Below, piece after piece: positions 16,352 through 26,336 of a stretch of 64,000 nucleotides of DNA; within the stretch, counting starts at the first letter, position 1, and every line of letters starts with the position of its first letter. Position numbers and translations under genes: made by a program. This stretch comes from Bacteroidia bacterium (GTDB lineage: Bacteria; Bacteroidota; Bacteroidia; Bacteroidales; UBA932), in the NCBI GenBank assembly GCA_021153285.1, contig JAGKTT010000005.1, forward strand, positions 1 through 64,000, read 5' to 3'. The notes under the pieces were generated by a model. That model was not told the origin of the DNA and ran no database searches. It was given only the letters and a program-made list of their open reading frames with translations.

Positions 16352-17716
16352 ATGAAAACTTTAAAATCGATTTTAGCCGCAATTGCAATGACAGCAGCGG
16401 CGACAGCTGGCGCTCAGACGCTGAAAATGTCACACCAGACATCAGGAGTAACCACTTATGAGGCTTCTACCGCAGTAAATCTCGTGGTAGTAAAGCCGGA
16501 AATCAGACTCGCCGATATTGACCCTTCCATCCTTACAGTCAATACAAACGGTACCGAACGTAATGTCTTGTCCGTTTACCCTTGCGATTCCAGAGGTGCG
16601 TTCAACCCTGAAGGTGAATATCTTGCACTTGGTCTCGAGAAGGCCAATGGCAGGGGACTCGGTCTCTCGAAAGCCGGAAGCGTATGGAAAGAAGAGTACA
16701 GCGTCAAGGTCGGCTTGAAACCTGGCAAGACTCTCAAGATCGGAAAACAGAAGTTTACAGCAATCGAATGCGAAAGCGAGAAAGCACTCAAAGACTTCAT
16801 ATCTGAGGCTGATTATTTCAATAAAGGGACATTCACAGGAAGGTTGACAGGAAAGCCAGGTGACGTAACCCTTACCTACGCTTCATACGAGCCTTGGTCC
16901 CTCAAGGGAGACGGAGCAGCAAATCCATTGGTAATCTGGCTTCACGGTGGTGGAGAAGGTGGAGTGGACGTATCCATCACACTGCTCGGCAACGAGGTGG
17001 TATCCCTCATCCGTCCGGAAATCCAGTCACATTTCACCACAGAAGGCGGTGCTGGCGGAGCTTACGTACTTTCTGTCCAGTGTCCTACAATGTGGATGGG
17101 AACTTCTAAAGGTTTTGGCCACGGAGAATATCCTTCACTTTACGCGGATGTCCTGAAATCCTGCATTGATGAATTTGTCGATCAGCATCCGGACGTGGAC
17201 CGCAACCGCATCTACCTCGGCGGATGCTCGAACGGAGGTTTTATGACAATGCATATGCTGATCCGCAATCCAAGATATTTTGCAGCTGCATACCCTACCT
17301 GCCAGGCTTACCTGGACGAGAACATTTCTGACAATGAGATCGAAGCTCTTGCAGAAGAGAACATCTGGTTCGTGCAGTCATACGATGACACGACAGTAGA
17401 TGCCAAGACACATTGTATCCCTACTTTCCAGCGTCTTATAAAGGCTGGTGCAAAGAATATATGGATGTCAATGTTCGAAACCGTAGAGGGTATTGACAAT
17501 CCTGGTCAGAAGCTCTTCGGACATTTCTCTTGGTGTTATCTGTTCAATGATGCAGTCACAATGTCGCAGGAGCAGAGCGAAGGTGATGTGAAGCCAAGCA
17601 ACAACGGAGGAGGTACTGTAGCCCCTCAGGGACACGCCAATATCTACGAGTGGATGAATGCTCAGGTACTCACAGCACCGGAAGTCAGCCAGCCTAATTG
17701 GCCAGGAAGAAAATAA
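16352..17716 (+). CDS. Secreted esterase/PHB depolymerase-like alpha/beta hydrolase
   Basis: A 454-aa protein with a signal peptide (cleavage after AGAQ region, about residue 22) and an N-terminal beta-rich domain of about 150 residues. An alpha/beta hydrolase domain follows with the oxyanion segment LVIWLHGGGEGGVD and the nucleophile motif GGCSNGGFM (GxSxG). The late His is probably in LFGHFSWCY. The architecture is that of the two-domain esterases used on plant polysaccharide esters or polyesters in Bacteroidota. Substrate is unknown. Confidence 0.8.
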   Translation: MKTLKSILAAIAMTAAATAGAQTLKMSHQTSGVTTYEASTAVNLVVVKPEIRLADIDPSILTVNTNGTERNVLSVYPCDSRGAFNPEGEYLALGLEKANGRGLGLSKAGSVWKEEYSVKVGLKPGKTLKIGKQKFTAIECESEKALKDFISEADYFNKGTFTGRLTGKPGDVTLTYASYEPWSLKGDGAANPLVIWLHGGGEGGVDVSITLLGNEVVSLIRPEIQSHFTTEGGAGGAYVLSVQCPTMWMGTSKGFGHGEYPSLYADVLKSCIDEFVDQHPDVDRNRIYLGGCSNGGFMTMHMLIRNPRYFAAAYPTCQAYLDENISDNEIEALAEENIWFVQSYDDTTVDAKTHCIPTFQRLIKAGAKNIWMSMFETVEGIDNPGQKLFGHFSWCYLFNDAVTMSQEQSEGDVKPSNNGGGTVAPQGHANIYEWMNAQVLTAPEVSQPNWPGRK

Positions 17717-17736
17717 TCTTCTGAACATATATGCAG

Positions 17737-17764
17737 AAAAGGGAGCCTTTCAGCTCCCTTTTTT
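17737..17764 (+). terminator. Intrinsic terminator after esterase gene
   Basis: Perfect 10-bp stem AAAAGGGAGC / GCTCCCTTTT with a 6-nt loop followed by T residues. Confidence 0.85.
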
Positions 17765-17785
17765 ATATACTGACATAAAAAATAA

Positions 17786-17816
17786 TTTGGCATTTTATAA
17801 AAAATACATATCTTTG
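17786..17816 (+). promoter_or_regulatory. Promoter of tRNA-Asp
   Basis: TTTG at 17786-17789, a 19-bp gap and a perfect TATCTTTG at 17809-17816 match the Bacteroidota consensus, about 35 bp before the tRNA. Confidence 0.75.
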
Positions 17817-17852
17817 CATTCTCGTTTCAAAACGACACAAGTCTGAACAATT

Positions 17853-17926
17853 GGTGCGGTAGTTCAGCTGGTTAGAATACCGGCCTGTCACGCCGGGGGT
17901 CGCGGGTTCGAGTCCCGTCCGCACCG
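17853..17926 (+). tRNA. tRNA-Asp (GTC anticodon)
   Basis: A complete cloverleaf of 74 nt. The acceptor stem GGTGCGG pairs with CCGCACC, followed by discriminator G. The anticodon loop CTGTCAC carries GTC and the T arm is GCGGG-TTCGAGT-CCCGT. CCA is not encoded. It reads aspartate codons and stands alone with its own promoter and terminator. Confidence 0.97.
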
Positions 17927-17927
17927 C

Positions 17928-17961
17928 AAAAGCCTTTCTACAAAAGTGGAAAGGCTTTTTG
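17928..17961 (+). terminator. Intrinsic terminator after tRNA-Asp
   Basis: An 11-bp stem AAAAGCCTTTC / GAAAGGCTTTT with T residues after it. It probably also serves the convergent gene ending at 17964. Confidence 0.85.
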
Positions 17962-17963
17962 CA

Positions 17964-19202
17964 TTATATCTTCAATCTGCATCCATATTTGACTATCAGT
18001 GTAGTTACAGCAAGACAGAGCAGTGAAAACAGCGCACATTTCACAAGTCCTACAGGCCCTTCAAGCCATTGCGGGCTGTGCAGATCAAGAAATCCACTGA
18101 TGCTATATAACAGATATGGTATCATATATACTGTCAATGTAGCGAGTCCGGAACATCTTAACGGATGAAACCAGGTAAGTCTGTCTGAAAACTCCATTAA
18201 GCGTAAAATCGTATAAAACGCTACAGAGAGGGCACCTACATAAAGACACCAAGGCAAAGAACCGAGATTCTTGGAAATTATCCAGAAATTATGTGATACG
18301 GCTGCAGCAATCAAGAGAAGAATGGATCCAGCCGTCGCAATTACCAATCGTACAGAACCTTTAAGATGGCAGATATTCTTTTCTGCCAAAGAGACGAGCA
18401 CACCCATCATCGCCATTATTGCCGCGGAGCCGTTTCCCAGATTCAGAGCAGAGGCCATATCATTGATGAATGTCGGACCGGTCAGCAGGAAGTGCCCGCT
18501 TCTGAGTCTGGTCAGAAACATATTGATTATTATAAGCGCCAGCCAAAGCAGAAGAAGGGATAAAGGTTTCTTTCGCAATAGTACATATGCAGTCGAACAG
18601 AAGACATATGCCCAACCGATAAGTCCGAGTATCCCCCACCAGCCGGCTCTGATATAGCCGCCATCGGGAGTACGGAAAGTAAAAGCCAGAAATATGAGTA
18701 TCGCAATACCTGCAGTCTGCAGCCACCTCCTCGCATCAAAATCTTTAGGATATGCATTCCAGATCAGGAAGAAAGCCAGAACCATCAATACGCGGTACAC
18801 ACCTGTTCCATATCCTATGACAGAATCAACTCCTCCTTCAGAATTGACGATGAAGACTCCCATAACCAGCAATGCAAAGGTCCTGGAAAAGATGTGTCCC
18901 AATGTAGATTCACCGGAAAACCCCTTTGAAAACCGGCTTTCTACAGCATAAGGAACGGACATACCCATTGCAAAAAGAAACATCGGAAAGACAATGTCAG
19001 CAAGCCCCATACCGTCCTCAAAGGTAGAGAAGTGCTCCAGAAAATGCGGCACTCCACGGACAGTCCATAAATCATTCACAAAAACCATCAGAAGCATAAC
19101 AAGTCCTCTGAATACATCAATGGCGGAGTTGCGTCTGGTCAATAGTCCGACATCAGAAACTGAATAATCTTTGAATATTTTAAGCATAGGTTCTGTTTTC
19201 AT
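17964..19202 (-). CDS. DUF5009/HGSNAT-like acyltransferase membrane protein
   Basis: A 412-aa inner-membrane protein with about ten hydrophobic segments. Its N-terminus (RRNSAIDVFRGLVMLLMVFV, then NDL) is typical of the DUF5009 and heparan-alpha-glucosaminide N-acetyltransferase-like family (DUF1624 clan). Relatives acetylate sugars across membranes; the substrate here is unknown. The start could be 19202 or the internal ATG at 19187 (MLKIFKDYS). Confidence 0.75.
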   Translation of the reverse strand: MKTEPMLKIFKDYSVSDVGLLTRRNSAIDVFRGLVMLLMVFVNDLWTVRGVPHFLEHFSTFEDGMGLADIVFPMFLFAMGMSVPYAVESRFSKGFSGESTLGHIFSRTFALLVMGVFIVNSEGGVDSVIGYGTGVYRVLMVLAFFLIWNAYPKDFDARRWLQTAGIAILIFLAFTFRTPDGGYIRAGWWGILGLIGWAYVFCSTAYVLLRKKPLSLLLLWLALIIINMFLTRLRSGHFLLTGPTFINDMASALNLGNGSAAIMAMMGVLVSLAEKNICHLKGSVRLVIATAGSILLLIAAAVSHNFWIISKNLGSLPWCLYVGALSVAFYTILRLMEFSDRLTWFHPLRCSGLATLTVYMIPYLLYSISGFLDLHSPQWLEGPVGLVKCALFSLLCLAVTTLIVKYGCRLKI

Positions 19203-19294
19203 TTTTCAAATGTACGGTTTTTCATCATATTTTCAACTCCAGATTAATTTAATATCATTAACTTTGTCCGGCATAGTCGCATTAATGAAACGAT

Positions 19295-20950
19295 ATGAAA
19301 ATCCTCTGGCTGGACATAAACAGTTCTTATTCCCACTCCTCGGTAGCCCTTCCTGCAATCCACTCACAAATAAGTGATAAGAGTCAATGGGAATGGTGTG
19401 TAGTCCGAGGTACTATCAATGACAACCCGGGAGCCCTGGCTGCCGCAGTGGCAGAACAAAGTCCTGACATAATTGCCGCTACCTTCTGGCTCTTTACACA
19501 TAGGATGCAGGTCGAAGTCCTGTCCAGAGTGTCAGAGCTTCTCGCAGGAGTGAAAATCATATGCGGCGGACCGGAATTTCTTGGAAACAATGAAGACTTC
19601 CTCAGAACCAACGATTTCATTACTGCCGTAATTCGGGGAGAAGGCGAAGAAGCTCTGCCCGAATTATTGGAATCAATCGAAAATGCGGGAGATTGGAGCT
19701 CCATTGAAGGATTGTGCAGTATTGATGCAGATACGGGAAAATATCGGGACAATGGCATTGCACGGGTCGCAGATTTTGCCGCCTTGAAATATCCGGAGCA
19801 AAGCACTTTTTTCAATTGGGACAAGCCTTTCGTCCAGCTTGAAACCACACGCGGATGTTTCAATACCTGCGCCTTCTGTGTAAGCGGGGGCGAAAAACCT
19901 GTCAGATATCAGGACATAAATCAGGTCAGAGAGAGGCTGGACAACATTTGCGCTCACGGAATCAAGGACATCAGGGTCCTGGACAGGACATTCAATTATG
20001 ACACTGACAGAGCCTGCTCGATGCTCGATCTCTTCACCCGATATGCCGGAAAGATGCGTTTCCATCTGGAAATTCATCCCGCACTTATCTCTGAGACATT
20101 GAAAAGAAAACTGGAAGAGCTTCCTGCAGGACTTCTCCATCTTGAAGCAGGGATCCAGAGTCTGGACAGCAAAGTTCTCGGCGAAAGCGGACGAAAAGGA
20201 AGTCTTGAAGCCTCGCTTAAAGGTCTGGAGTATCTGTGCTCATCCAAGAACCTTGAAACTCACGCAGACCTGATAGCAGGATTACCTGAATATAATCTGG
20301 AAATGCTCTGCAGAGATATAAGCAGACTTATGAAAATGGGCGTGGATGAACTTCAGATAGAATCACTTAAGGTATTGCCTGGTACAAGGATGCGTTCTGA
20401 AGCTGACTCCAGAGGACTGAAGTTTTCCCATATGCCGCCATATGAAGTCCTTCAGACATCATCTATGACTGCCAGGGACCTTTTGAAGGCAATGCAGATA
20501 TCCAGGATGGTGGATCTGTATTACAATTGCCCTACCTGGCAGAAAGTCATCAGAAGTCTTGTTTCAGAAGAATTTCTTATGGATTTCACCGGTTATCTCG
20601 AGACAAGAATGATTCTCGGCTCTCCTGTCAGCATTGAAAGGCGAGGAATCATTCTATATGAGTACTGCAGGGAGTACTATCCGGATAAAATTTCAGATGT
20701 ATCAATTGCCTGGATCGAGGCAGGGCTTTCATTGAAGAAGGAACCGGCTGGTCAGATAATCAGGATAAAGCATCCTGAGACATTTCTGGAGAGCGAAGGA
20801 CTGGTGTCTGATATCCGATACGGTCTGACAGAAGCGTCACACAGATACTTTCTGCTTTGCTGCGGCGACAGGAAATTCCTCTTCGGATTTGATTCCATAA
20901 ACCATCAGCCCTCACCGGTATTTATGAGTGAATTAACAAAAAACATTTAA
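19295..20950 (+). CDS. B12-binding-domain radical SAM protein (DUF4080)
   Basis: A 551-aa protein with an N-terminal cobalamin-binding-like Rossmann domain (residues 1-140). The radical SAM core follows with the cluster motif CFNTCAFC (Cys188, Cys192, Cys195), and the C-terminal DUF4080 region comes last. Family enzymes are B12-dependent radical SAM proteins of unknown substrate in anaerobes. The product is cytoplasmic. Its last 4 bp overlap the end of the convergent SDR gene. Confidence 0.85.
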   Translation: MKILWLDINSSYSHSSVALPAIHSQISDKSQWEWCVVRGTINDNPGALAAAVAEQSPDIIAATFWLFTHRMQVEVLSRVSELLAGVKIICGGPEFLGNNEDFLRTNDFITAVIRGEGEEALPELLESIENAGDWSSIEGLCSIDADTGKYRDNGIARVADFAALKYPEQSTFFNWDKPFVQLETTRGCFNTCAFCVSGGEKPVRYQDINQVRERLDNICAHGIKDIRVLDRTFNYDTDRACSMLDLFTRYAGKMRFHLEIHPALISETLKRKLEELPAGLLHLEAGIQSLDSKVLGESGRKGSLEASLKGLEYLCSSKNLETHADLIAGLPEYNLEMLCRDISRLMKMGVDELQIESLKVLPGTRMRSEADSRGLKFSHMPPYEVLQTSSMTARDLLKAMQISRMVDLYYNCPTWQKVIRSLVSEEFLMDFTGYLETRMILGSPVSIERRGIILYEYCREYYPDKISDVSIAWIEAGLSLKKEPAGQIIRIKHPETFLESEGLVSDIRYGLTEASHRYFLLCCGDRKFLFGFDSINHQPSPVFMSELTKNI

Positions 20951-21594
20951 TCCGGCCAGATAAACTTTGAATTGATGGACTCTCCCCCATCCACCACTAT
21001 GCTCTGACCAGTGCAGAAACGGTTTACTACAGTAAGGAAATATGCCCACTGGGCAATTTCCTCAGCTGTAGCCCACCTTCTCAGTGGAGTCTGCTGCATA
21101 ATTTCTTCCCAAAGAACAGGATCATTGACCACACAATCATTGAGCGGAGTCAGAACGCCACCAGGATCCAGGCTGTTGCAGACTGCTCCGAATGCAGCGA
21201 CTCTCAATGCTACATTCTTAGTGTATGCTATCACTCCACCTTTGCTGGCACAATACTCAGGAAATTCAGAGCCGGTGTGACCGCTTGCAGATCCAATATT
21301 AAGAATCGACCTGATTCCTTTGCGGACACCATACTTTTCGGTAACTTTGATCAAAGCCTTGAGATTCACATCTATATCATCGGCATTCTGGACACCGGCA
21401 TTATTGATCAGAACCTCAACACCTTCTATATCCGGCAGTTCACCTCTCACATCACAAAGAATATGGGTGTAATTGACACCCGTCAGAGAAGATTCCTGAA
21501 GGTCAAGTCCGACGACACAATGACCATTATTCAAGAATATCTCTGCGATCGCCTTGCCAATCCCCTGAGCTGCTCCTGTTACCAGTACCTTCAT
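20947..21594 (-). CDS. Short-chain dehydrogenase/reductase
   Basis: A 215-aa classical SDR. The NAD(P)-binding motif GAAQGIG is at 7-13, NNAG at 64-67, and the catalytic pair is Tyr114/Lys118 (YCASK), with Ser102 or Ser104 upstream. It is slightly short for the family. It follows the PhnA-like gene with a 1-bp gap, so the two are co-transcribed. Substrate is unknown. Confidence 0.88.
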   Translation of the reverse strand: MKVLVTGAAQGIGKAIAEIFLNNGHCVVGLDLQESSLTGVNYTHILCDVRGELPDIEGVEVLINNAGVQNADDIDVNLKALIKVTEKYGVRKGIRSILNIGSASGHTGSEFPEYCASKGGVIAYTKNVALRVAAFGAVCNSLDPGGVLTPLNDCVVNDPVLWEEIMQQTPLRRWATAEEIAQWAYFLTVVNRFCTGQSIVVDGGESINSKFIWPD

Positions 21595-21595
21595 A

Positions 21596-21925
21596 TTACT
21601 TTTTCAAGAAACAGGTCTTGAGTACGATACTGCTGCCGTCGATCTTGCAATCCACTTCTTCCGGATTTTCAGTAAGACGGATACTTCTCACCTTGGTTCC
21701 ACGCTTGATAACCATAGAAGAGCCCTTTACCTTGAGATCCTTGATAACTGTAACCGCGTCACCATCAAAAAGTTCAGCACCATTAGAATCTCTCGCAACA
21801 TCATCAGCCTCAGCAGCCTCTTCTACTGAATCAAACTCATAAGCACAGTCAGGGCAAACATAAAGGGATCCGTCAAAATAAGTGTATTCACTGCCACACT
21901 TGGGGCACTTTGGAATTTCGTTCAT
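21596..21925 (-). CDS. PhnA/YjdM family zinc-ribbon protein
   Basis: A 109-aa protein with an N-terminal zinc ribbon (Cys7, Cys10, Cys24, Cys27) and the PhnA C-terminal domain (DGDAVTVIKDLKVKGSSMVI). Despite its historical name, the family is not a proven phosphonate enzyme. The length is normal. It is the first gene of a two-gene unit with the SDR. Confidence 0.9.
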   Translation of the reverse strand: MNEIPKCPKCGSEYTYFDGSLYVCPDCAYEFDSVEEAAEADDVARDSNGAELFDGDAVTVIKDLKVKGSSMVIKRGTKVRSIRLTENPEEVDCKIDGSSIVLKTCFLKK

Positions 21926-22000
21926 ATATTTTCAAATTAAAGGGCGGCAAAAATAATGATTTTAACATTACTTTCCAAAGCAGCCGATACATAGCAAAAT

Positions 22001-23590
22001 CTACTTCAGAATCTTTTGGAGCCAGGAATATGCTTCTGGAACATCATAGTCGCCGCTATGGTGAAGAAGCCAGGCGAAACCGACATTCGAGTCCGTAATC
22101 TTCGGATTGTTCCTTACTGCATTGAACAGAATTGCCTCGACTGCAAATGAAGTGTCGCGATCATCCATTCCGTGACGTACGTACCAATATGGGGCAATAT
22201 CACTGGTTCCTTCGAGAAGATAGTCTATCGCAGATGTCATTTTGATCTGCAATGCCAGATTCTTGCCATCTTCTGTTTCCAGATATTCATCCCAGGTGAG
22301 CAATGTTTCATCCTTTCCGACACCATTGATTTCTTTGTCATTGTTCCAGGAATATTCATTGAAAGGACAATAAGGAACATCCGCGATACCGAAAAGAGAA
22401 TCTTCATTCATATGTGTCACAAAAAGTCCTTTATTGGAAAAGGCAGGTGCCGGCTTGAGAGTCGTATACTTTGCGACATAGTAAAGATGCTTGTCCAGAT
22501 CATATTCATAGCTTCCGTCCTCATTGAATACAAGCCATCCGTTATTGACACGGGTGCCCCTTCTGGTCTTCTTCGCAATATCCTTCAACATCTGCTCCTG
22601 ACCAAGTTCTGCTATGGTCCTGTCGATTTCCTCGATCATCAGACCGGCAATATAGTCCTTGAGATTTGCCGATGTCAAAGCATTTCCGTCATTGTCCTTC
22701 AAGCCGAGAGCATCGACATATTCCACATAATCTTCCGCCAATGCGGCAGAAGCAGAGATAACACTATCTTCATCCACACCGGGATATTTCATTTCCCCGG
22801 TAACGTACATTATACGTCTTGTGTCTCCGTAAAGCCATTCGTATGCAGCACAGGCGTGTCCCAGGTCAGTGATCGGACAATATCCGATGACACCAAAGAC
22901 ATTGTCTCCACATCCGGGTTTAGACCAATAATTGCCATCCTTGTCCAATTCCACTCCGGCCGCCCCTATTTCATAAAGAGATGGTAAATAATCAGGACTA
23001 TTGCCGCTGGCAGCAATGACAGTCGACAAAGCTCCGCCACCGGATGTTCCGGTTATGAATATCTTATCTACATCTCCGGCAGGAATGAATCTGCGGTTAT
23101 GTCGAAGATAGCGGATAGCTGCTTTTGTATCCGTCATTGTTGCAGGGGAATGTCCGAGATAATGACCGTCCACAGGCTCATCAGCACGGCTGCGGCATCC
23201 ATATGACACCAGGACATAACCTTCCTTTAGAGCAACTCCTATCTTATCATATGTTCCGTCATAATCATTTCCATCGACGAGAGTACGGTCCGGATAAGAA
23301 TTCGCAATCCAACCTCCATTGTTCACATAGAACATTACAGGTGACTGCTTTGTAGCATTTTCAGGAACATAAATATTTATGAGCTGATCCTGAGGACGGT
23401 TCGGATACTTCACGTAATTATCCACATACCGATCCACCTTTACCGGCTGTCCATCGACAAAGACCTCCAGAACGGTCTTCTCAGCTGACTTGAAATTGAT
23501 ATTTTCCGCCTTGCGGCCTGATGCAGTCAGGCTGATCGGGAAGATGACAGTGAAGGCAAGCAAGATTGCTTTATAAAACGTAGTATTCAT
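22001..23590 (-). CDS. Secreted tannase-like alpha/beta hydrolase
   Basis: A 529-aa exported protein: signal peptide MNTTFYKAILLAFTVIFPIS, then an alpha/beta hydrolase fold with the oxyanion region VMFYVNNGGWIANSY and the nucleophile motif GTSGGGALS. A long lid insertion follows, and the late His is in WLLHHSGDYD. The overall pattern matches subtype-B tannases and related esterases that hydrolyse galloyl or other phenolic esters. The assignment to tannase is by pattern, so the substrate remains a guess. Confidence 0.75.
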   Translation of the reverse strand: MNTTFYKAILLAFTVIFPISLTASGRKAENINFKSAEKTVLEVFVDGQPVKVDRYVDNYVKYPNRPQDQLINIYVPENATKQSPVMFYVNNGGWIANSYPDRTLVDGNDYDGTYDKIGVALKEGYVLVSYGCRSRADEPVDGHYLGHSPATMTDTKAAIRYLRHNRRFIPAGDVDKIFITGTSGGGALSTVIAASGNSPDYLPSLYEIGAAGVELDKDGNYWSKPGCGDNVFGVIGYCPITDLGHACAAYEWLYGDTRRIMYVTGEMKYPGVDEDSVISASAALAEDYVEYVDALGLKDNDGNALTSANLKDYIAGLMIEEIDRTIAELGQEQMLKDIAKKTRRGTRVNNGWLVFNEDGSYEYDLDKHLYYVAKYTTLKPAPAFSNKGLFVTHMNEDSLFGIADVPYCPFNEYSWNNDKEINGVGKDETLLTWDEYLETEDGKNLALQIKMTSAIDYLLEGTSDIAPYWYVRHGMDDRDTSFAVEAILFNAVRNNPKITDSNVGFAWLLHHSGDYDVPEAYSWLQKILK

Positions 23591-23739
23591 ATAAAATTAT
23601 TTTTCAATTGATAGACGAACTTCTATGAGCTGTACTGCATTCCATCAGAACTTCGTCCTGAAGATACTACAAATGGGCTCTGCACATCATATGGCGATTA
23701 CGGAGTGTATAGACAGCAGGAGAATGAAGAATAGAATGC

Positions 23740-24339
23740 TTAATGAGCAAAGATAAATCCGAAATAGATTCGGGGACCGAGAGGCCTGTTAAGACCGGTA
23801 CTGCGGATCGCCATAAGCCAGTCCGCCTTGATGGTCAGACGTAAAGCCTCGCCGACTGCGATGTCACAGCCCACAAAAGGATCGACAGCGAAGAAGGGCT
23901 GCTTATTGAATACGGCATTCGCTTCAGGAAGCCAGTCGTGACTGTCACCCTCAAACATATAGTACGCTGTCTCCATTCCTCCGCCCACTGTAGCTCCGGC
24001 ATAAGGATAGAAGCGTCCGGCTTTCCAATACCAGTCTGCCAGAACACCGGTCCAGAACAGCTTGTTATGGCTTCCTTTCACCACGTCTTCCTTCAATCCG
24101 AGAGACGAGAAATAGCCTTCAAAGCCAGTACGGAAATGATCGGAAAGATGTAGTCTTGCCACACCTCCTATACCGAAAGTAGCTCCTTTCGGATTATAAC
24201 CATAAGGATTGTCACCACCGAACTGATAGCCTGAATGCACCATCATTCCTCCTGAAAATCCCTTGATGATTTTCTTTTCCTGAGCCATAGTACAGATGCA
24301 AAGCAAGACAGATATGGAAATCAAAATAAAGCGTTTCAT
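23740..24339 (-). CDS. Outer-membrane beta-barrel-like protein
   Basis: A 199-aa exported protein: signal peptide ending near CTMAQ, then alternating amphipathic strands rich in Gly and aromatics (GGVARLHLSDHFRTGFEGYF) and a hydrophobic C-terminal strand (RIYFGFIFAH). This pattern suits a small OmpW/OprF-type barrel. No further function can be assigned. Confidence 0.65.
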   Translation of the reverse strand: MKRFILISISVLLCICTMAQEKKIIKGFSGGMMVHSGYQFGGDNPYGYNPKGATFGIGGVARLHLSDHFRTGFEGYFSSLGLKEDVVKGSHNKLFWTGVLADWYWKAGRFYPYAGATVGGGMETAYYMFEGDSHDWLPEANAVFNKQPFFAVDPFVGCDIAVGEALRLTIKADWLMAIRSTGLNRPLGPRIYFGFIFAH

Positions 24340-24434
24340 AATTCGTTTAAATATAAAATGGTAATTTAGGGGGGAACAAAAATAGGAAAATTCCCGGATT
24401 TATAGTTAACTTAGCAATACAAACTATATAAGCT

Positions 24435-24728
24435 ATGAATTTTACAGGTATAATCGTAGGACTTGCTACATTCCTTATCATCGGGATATTCCACCCGATA
24501 GTAATCAAAGCAGAATATTATCTTGGAACAAAATGCTGGTGGATGTTCCTTCTTGCCGGAATCATCTTCGGAGCATTATCACTGATGGTCAGCCATCTCA
24601 TTCTTTCCACCATTCTCGGCGTTACGGCATTTTCATCATTCTGGAGCATCCTTGAATTGAAGGAACAGAAAGAGCGTGTCAGGAAAGGCTGGTTCCCGGC
24701 AGGCCCGGGCCACAAAAAACAGTATTAA
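24435..24728 (+). CDS. DUF4491 family small membrane protein
   Basis: A 97-aa protein with three hydrophobic segments (GIIVGLATFLIIGIFHPIVI, WWMFLLAGIIFGALSLMV, LSTILGVTAFSSFWSI) and a charged tail (KEQKERVRKGWFP). It matches DUF4491, a conserved small protein of anaerobic bacteria with unknown function. Confidence 0.85.
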   Translation: MNFTGIIVGLATFLIIGIFHPIVIKAEYYLGTKCWWMFLLAGIIFGALSLMVSHLILSTILGVTAFSSFWSILELKEQKERVRKGWFPAGPGHKKQY

Positions 24729-24753
24729 GTCCAGGAAAAGAGATCCATTGATC

Positions 24754-24790
24754 AAGTGTACTCAGAAAAGAGATCTGAGTACACTTTTTT
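24754..24790 (+). terminator. Intrinsic terminator after DUF4491 gene
   Basis: Perfect 12-bp stem AAGTGTACTCAG / CTGAGTACACTT followed by a T run. Confidence 0.88.
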
Positions 24791-24887
24791 ATATGCCTGT
24801 CCCTTACGGCTTTCTTATACGCGGCATAAATGGCACAATTTGTGACCAGCCTCGGACAGGTTTTACAATTTTTAAATATTATAAATT

Positions 24888-26303
24888 ATGAACACAAGAA
24901 GAAAGACTGGAGAAGATGATATGAGCGAGATATTCGGCTCTAAGGAAATGCGGGAACCTGCACCTTCGGAATTCATCCCGAAACACCGGACAGCTGCGGA
25001 AACGGCATATCAGATAGTCAAGGACGAGACATTCCCTCAGACTCAGCCAAGGCTGAATCTCGCCACATTCGTCACGACATATATGGATGACTACGGCACC
25101 CGTCTGATGAACGAAGCTGTGGGCGTCAATTTCATCGATGAAACCGAATACCCACGAGTGGCTGTAATGTGCGGACGATGCATCAATATGGTCGCCAATA
25201 TGTGGAACACACCGGAAAAGGGAGCGTGGAAGACTGGAGCAGTGGGAATCGGCTCATCAGAGGCCTGTATGCTCGGAGGAGTGGCAGCCTGGCTGCGTTG
25301 GCGCGACAGACGCAAGGCTGAGGGAAAACCATACGACAAGCCGAATCTGGTAATGAGTACGGCATATCAGGTAGTATGGGAAAAGTTCTGTCAGCTATGG
25401 CAGATAGAGATGCGTACTGTACCGATCACCCTCGAACATCCTACATTGGATATCGAGGAAGCGATCAGGATGTGCGACGAAAACACCATATGCATCGTAC
25501 CGATAATGGGAGTGACCTGGACAGGAATGAACGATGATGTGGAAGGATTGAATGAAGCTCTTGAAGCCTACAATGCAAGGACAGGATACGATGTTCCGAT
25601 CCACATCGACGCAGCATCCGGAGGCTTCATCCTCCCGTTCCTCTTTCCTGAAAAGAAATGGGATTTCAGACTCAAATGGGTCTATTCGATCTCTACATCC
25701 GGGCATAAATATGGTCTGGTATATCCTGGTCTGGGCTGGGTCATATGGCGGGACAAAAAATACCTTCCTGCAGATATGTCATTCAGTGTCAATTATCTGG
25801 GAGCAAGCATCTCACAGGTCGGACTTAACTTCTCACGCCCTGCCGCACAGATTCTAGGCCAATATTACAATTTCATCCACCTTGGTACAGAAGGATACAA
25901 GGAAATCCATACAAATTCAATGGATATCGCCCGGTACTGCCACAAGGCCATCGGAAAGATGCATTGCTTCGAAAATTACTCGGAGACATTGGATAATCCG
26001 CTTTTCATATGGAAATTGAAACCGGAATATGAAGAAAAGGCCAATTGGACACTCTTCGACCTTCAGGACAAGCTGATGCAGAGCGGTTGGATGGTGCCGG
26101 CTTATACGATGCCGAAGAACATCGAAGATATGGTGGTTATGCGAATAGTAGTACGCCAAGGAATGTCACGCGATATGGCAGATATGCTTATTCAGGACAT
26201 ACATAATGCCGTCGCTGAACTGGAAAAGCTCAAATACCCGACCCCATCGCGACAGAGTCACATAAAACAGGAAAAGCAGAAAGGAAAGGTTTACACCCAC
26301 TGA
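24888..26303 (+). CDS. gadB: Glutamate decarboxylase
   Basis: A 471-aa PLP enzyme that converts glutamate to GABA, consuming a proton. The PLP-binding lysine is Lys274 in STSGHKYG, and the substrate part IHIDAASGGFI is intact. It ends with the conserved C-terminal region that closes the active site at neutral pH in relatives (SRQSHIKQEKQKGKVYTH). gadC follows 33 bp downstream, giving a glutamate-dependent acid-resistance pair. An alternative start is the ATG at codon 12. Confidence 0.95.
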   Translation: MNTRRKTGEDDMSEIFGSKEMREPAPSEFIPKHRTAAETAYQIVKDETFPQTQPRLNLATFVTTYMDDYGTRLMNEAVGVNFIDETEYPRVAVMCGRCINMVANMWNTPEKGAWKTGAVGIGSSEACMLGGVAAWLRWRDRRKAEGKPYDKPNLVMSTAYQVVWEKFCQLWQIEMRTVPITLEHPTLDIEEAIRMCDENTICIVPIMGVTWTGMNDDVEGLNEALEAYNARTGYDVPIHIDAASGGFILPFLFPEKKWDFRLKWVYSISTSGHKYGLVYPGLGWVIWRDKKYLPADMSFSVNYLGASISQVGLNFSRPAAQILGQYYNFIHLGTEGYKEIHTNSMDIARYCHKAIGKMHCFENYSETLDNPLFIWKLKPEYEEKANWTLFDLQDKLMQSGWMVPAYTMPKNIEDMVVMRIVVRQGMSRDMADMLIQDIHNAVAELEKLKYPTPSRQSHIKQEKQKGKVYTH

Positions 26304-26336
26304 TGTATCCCCGCATAACAAAAAACGAACTATATT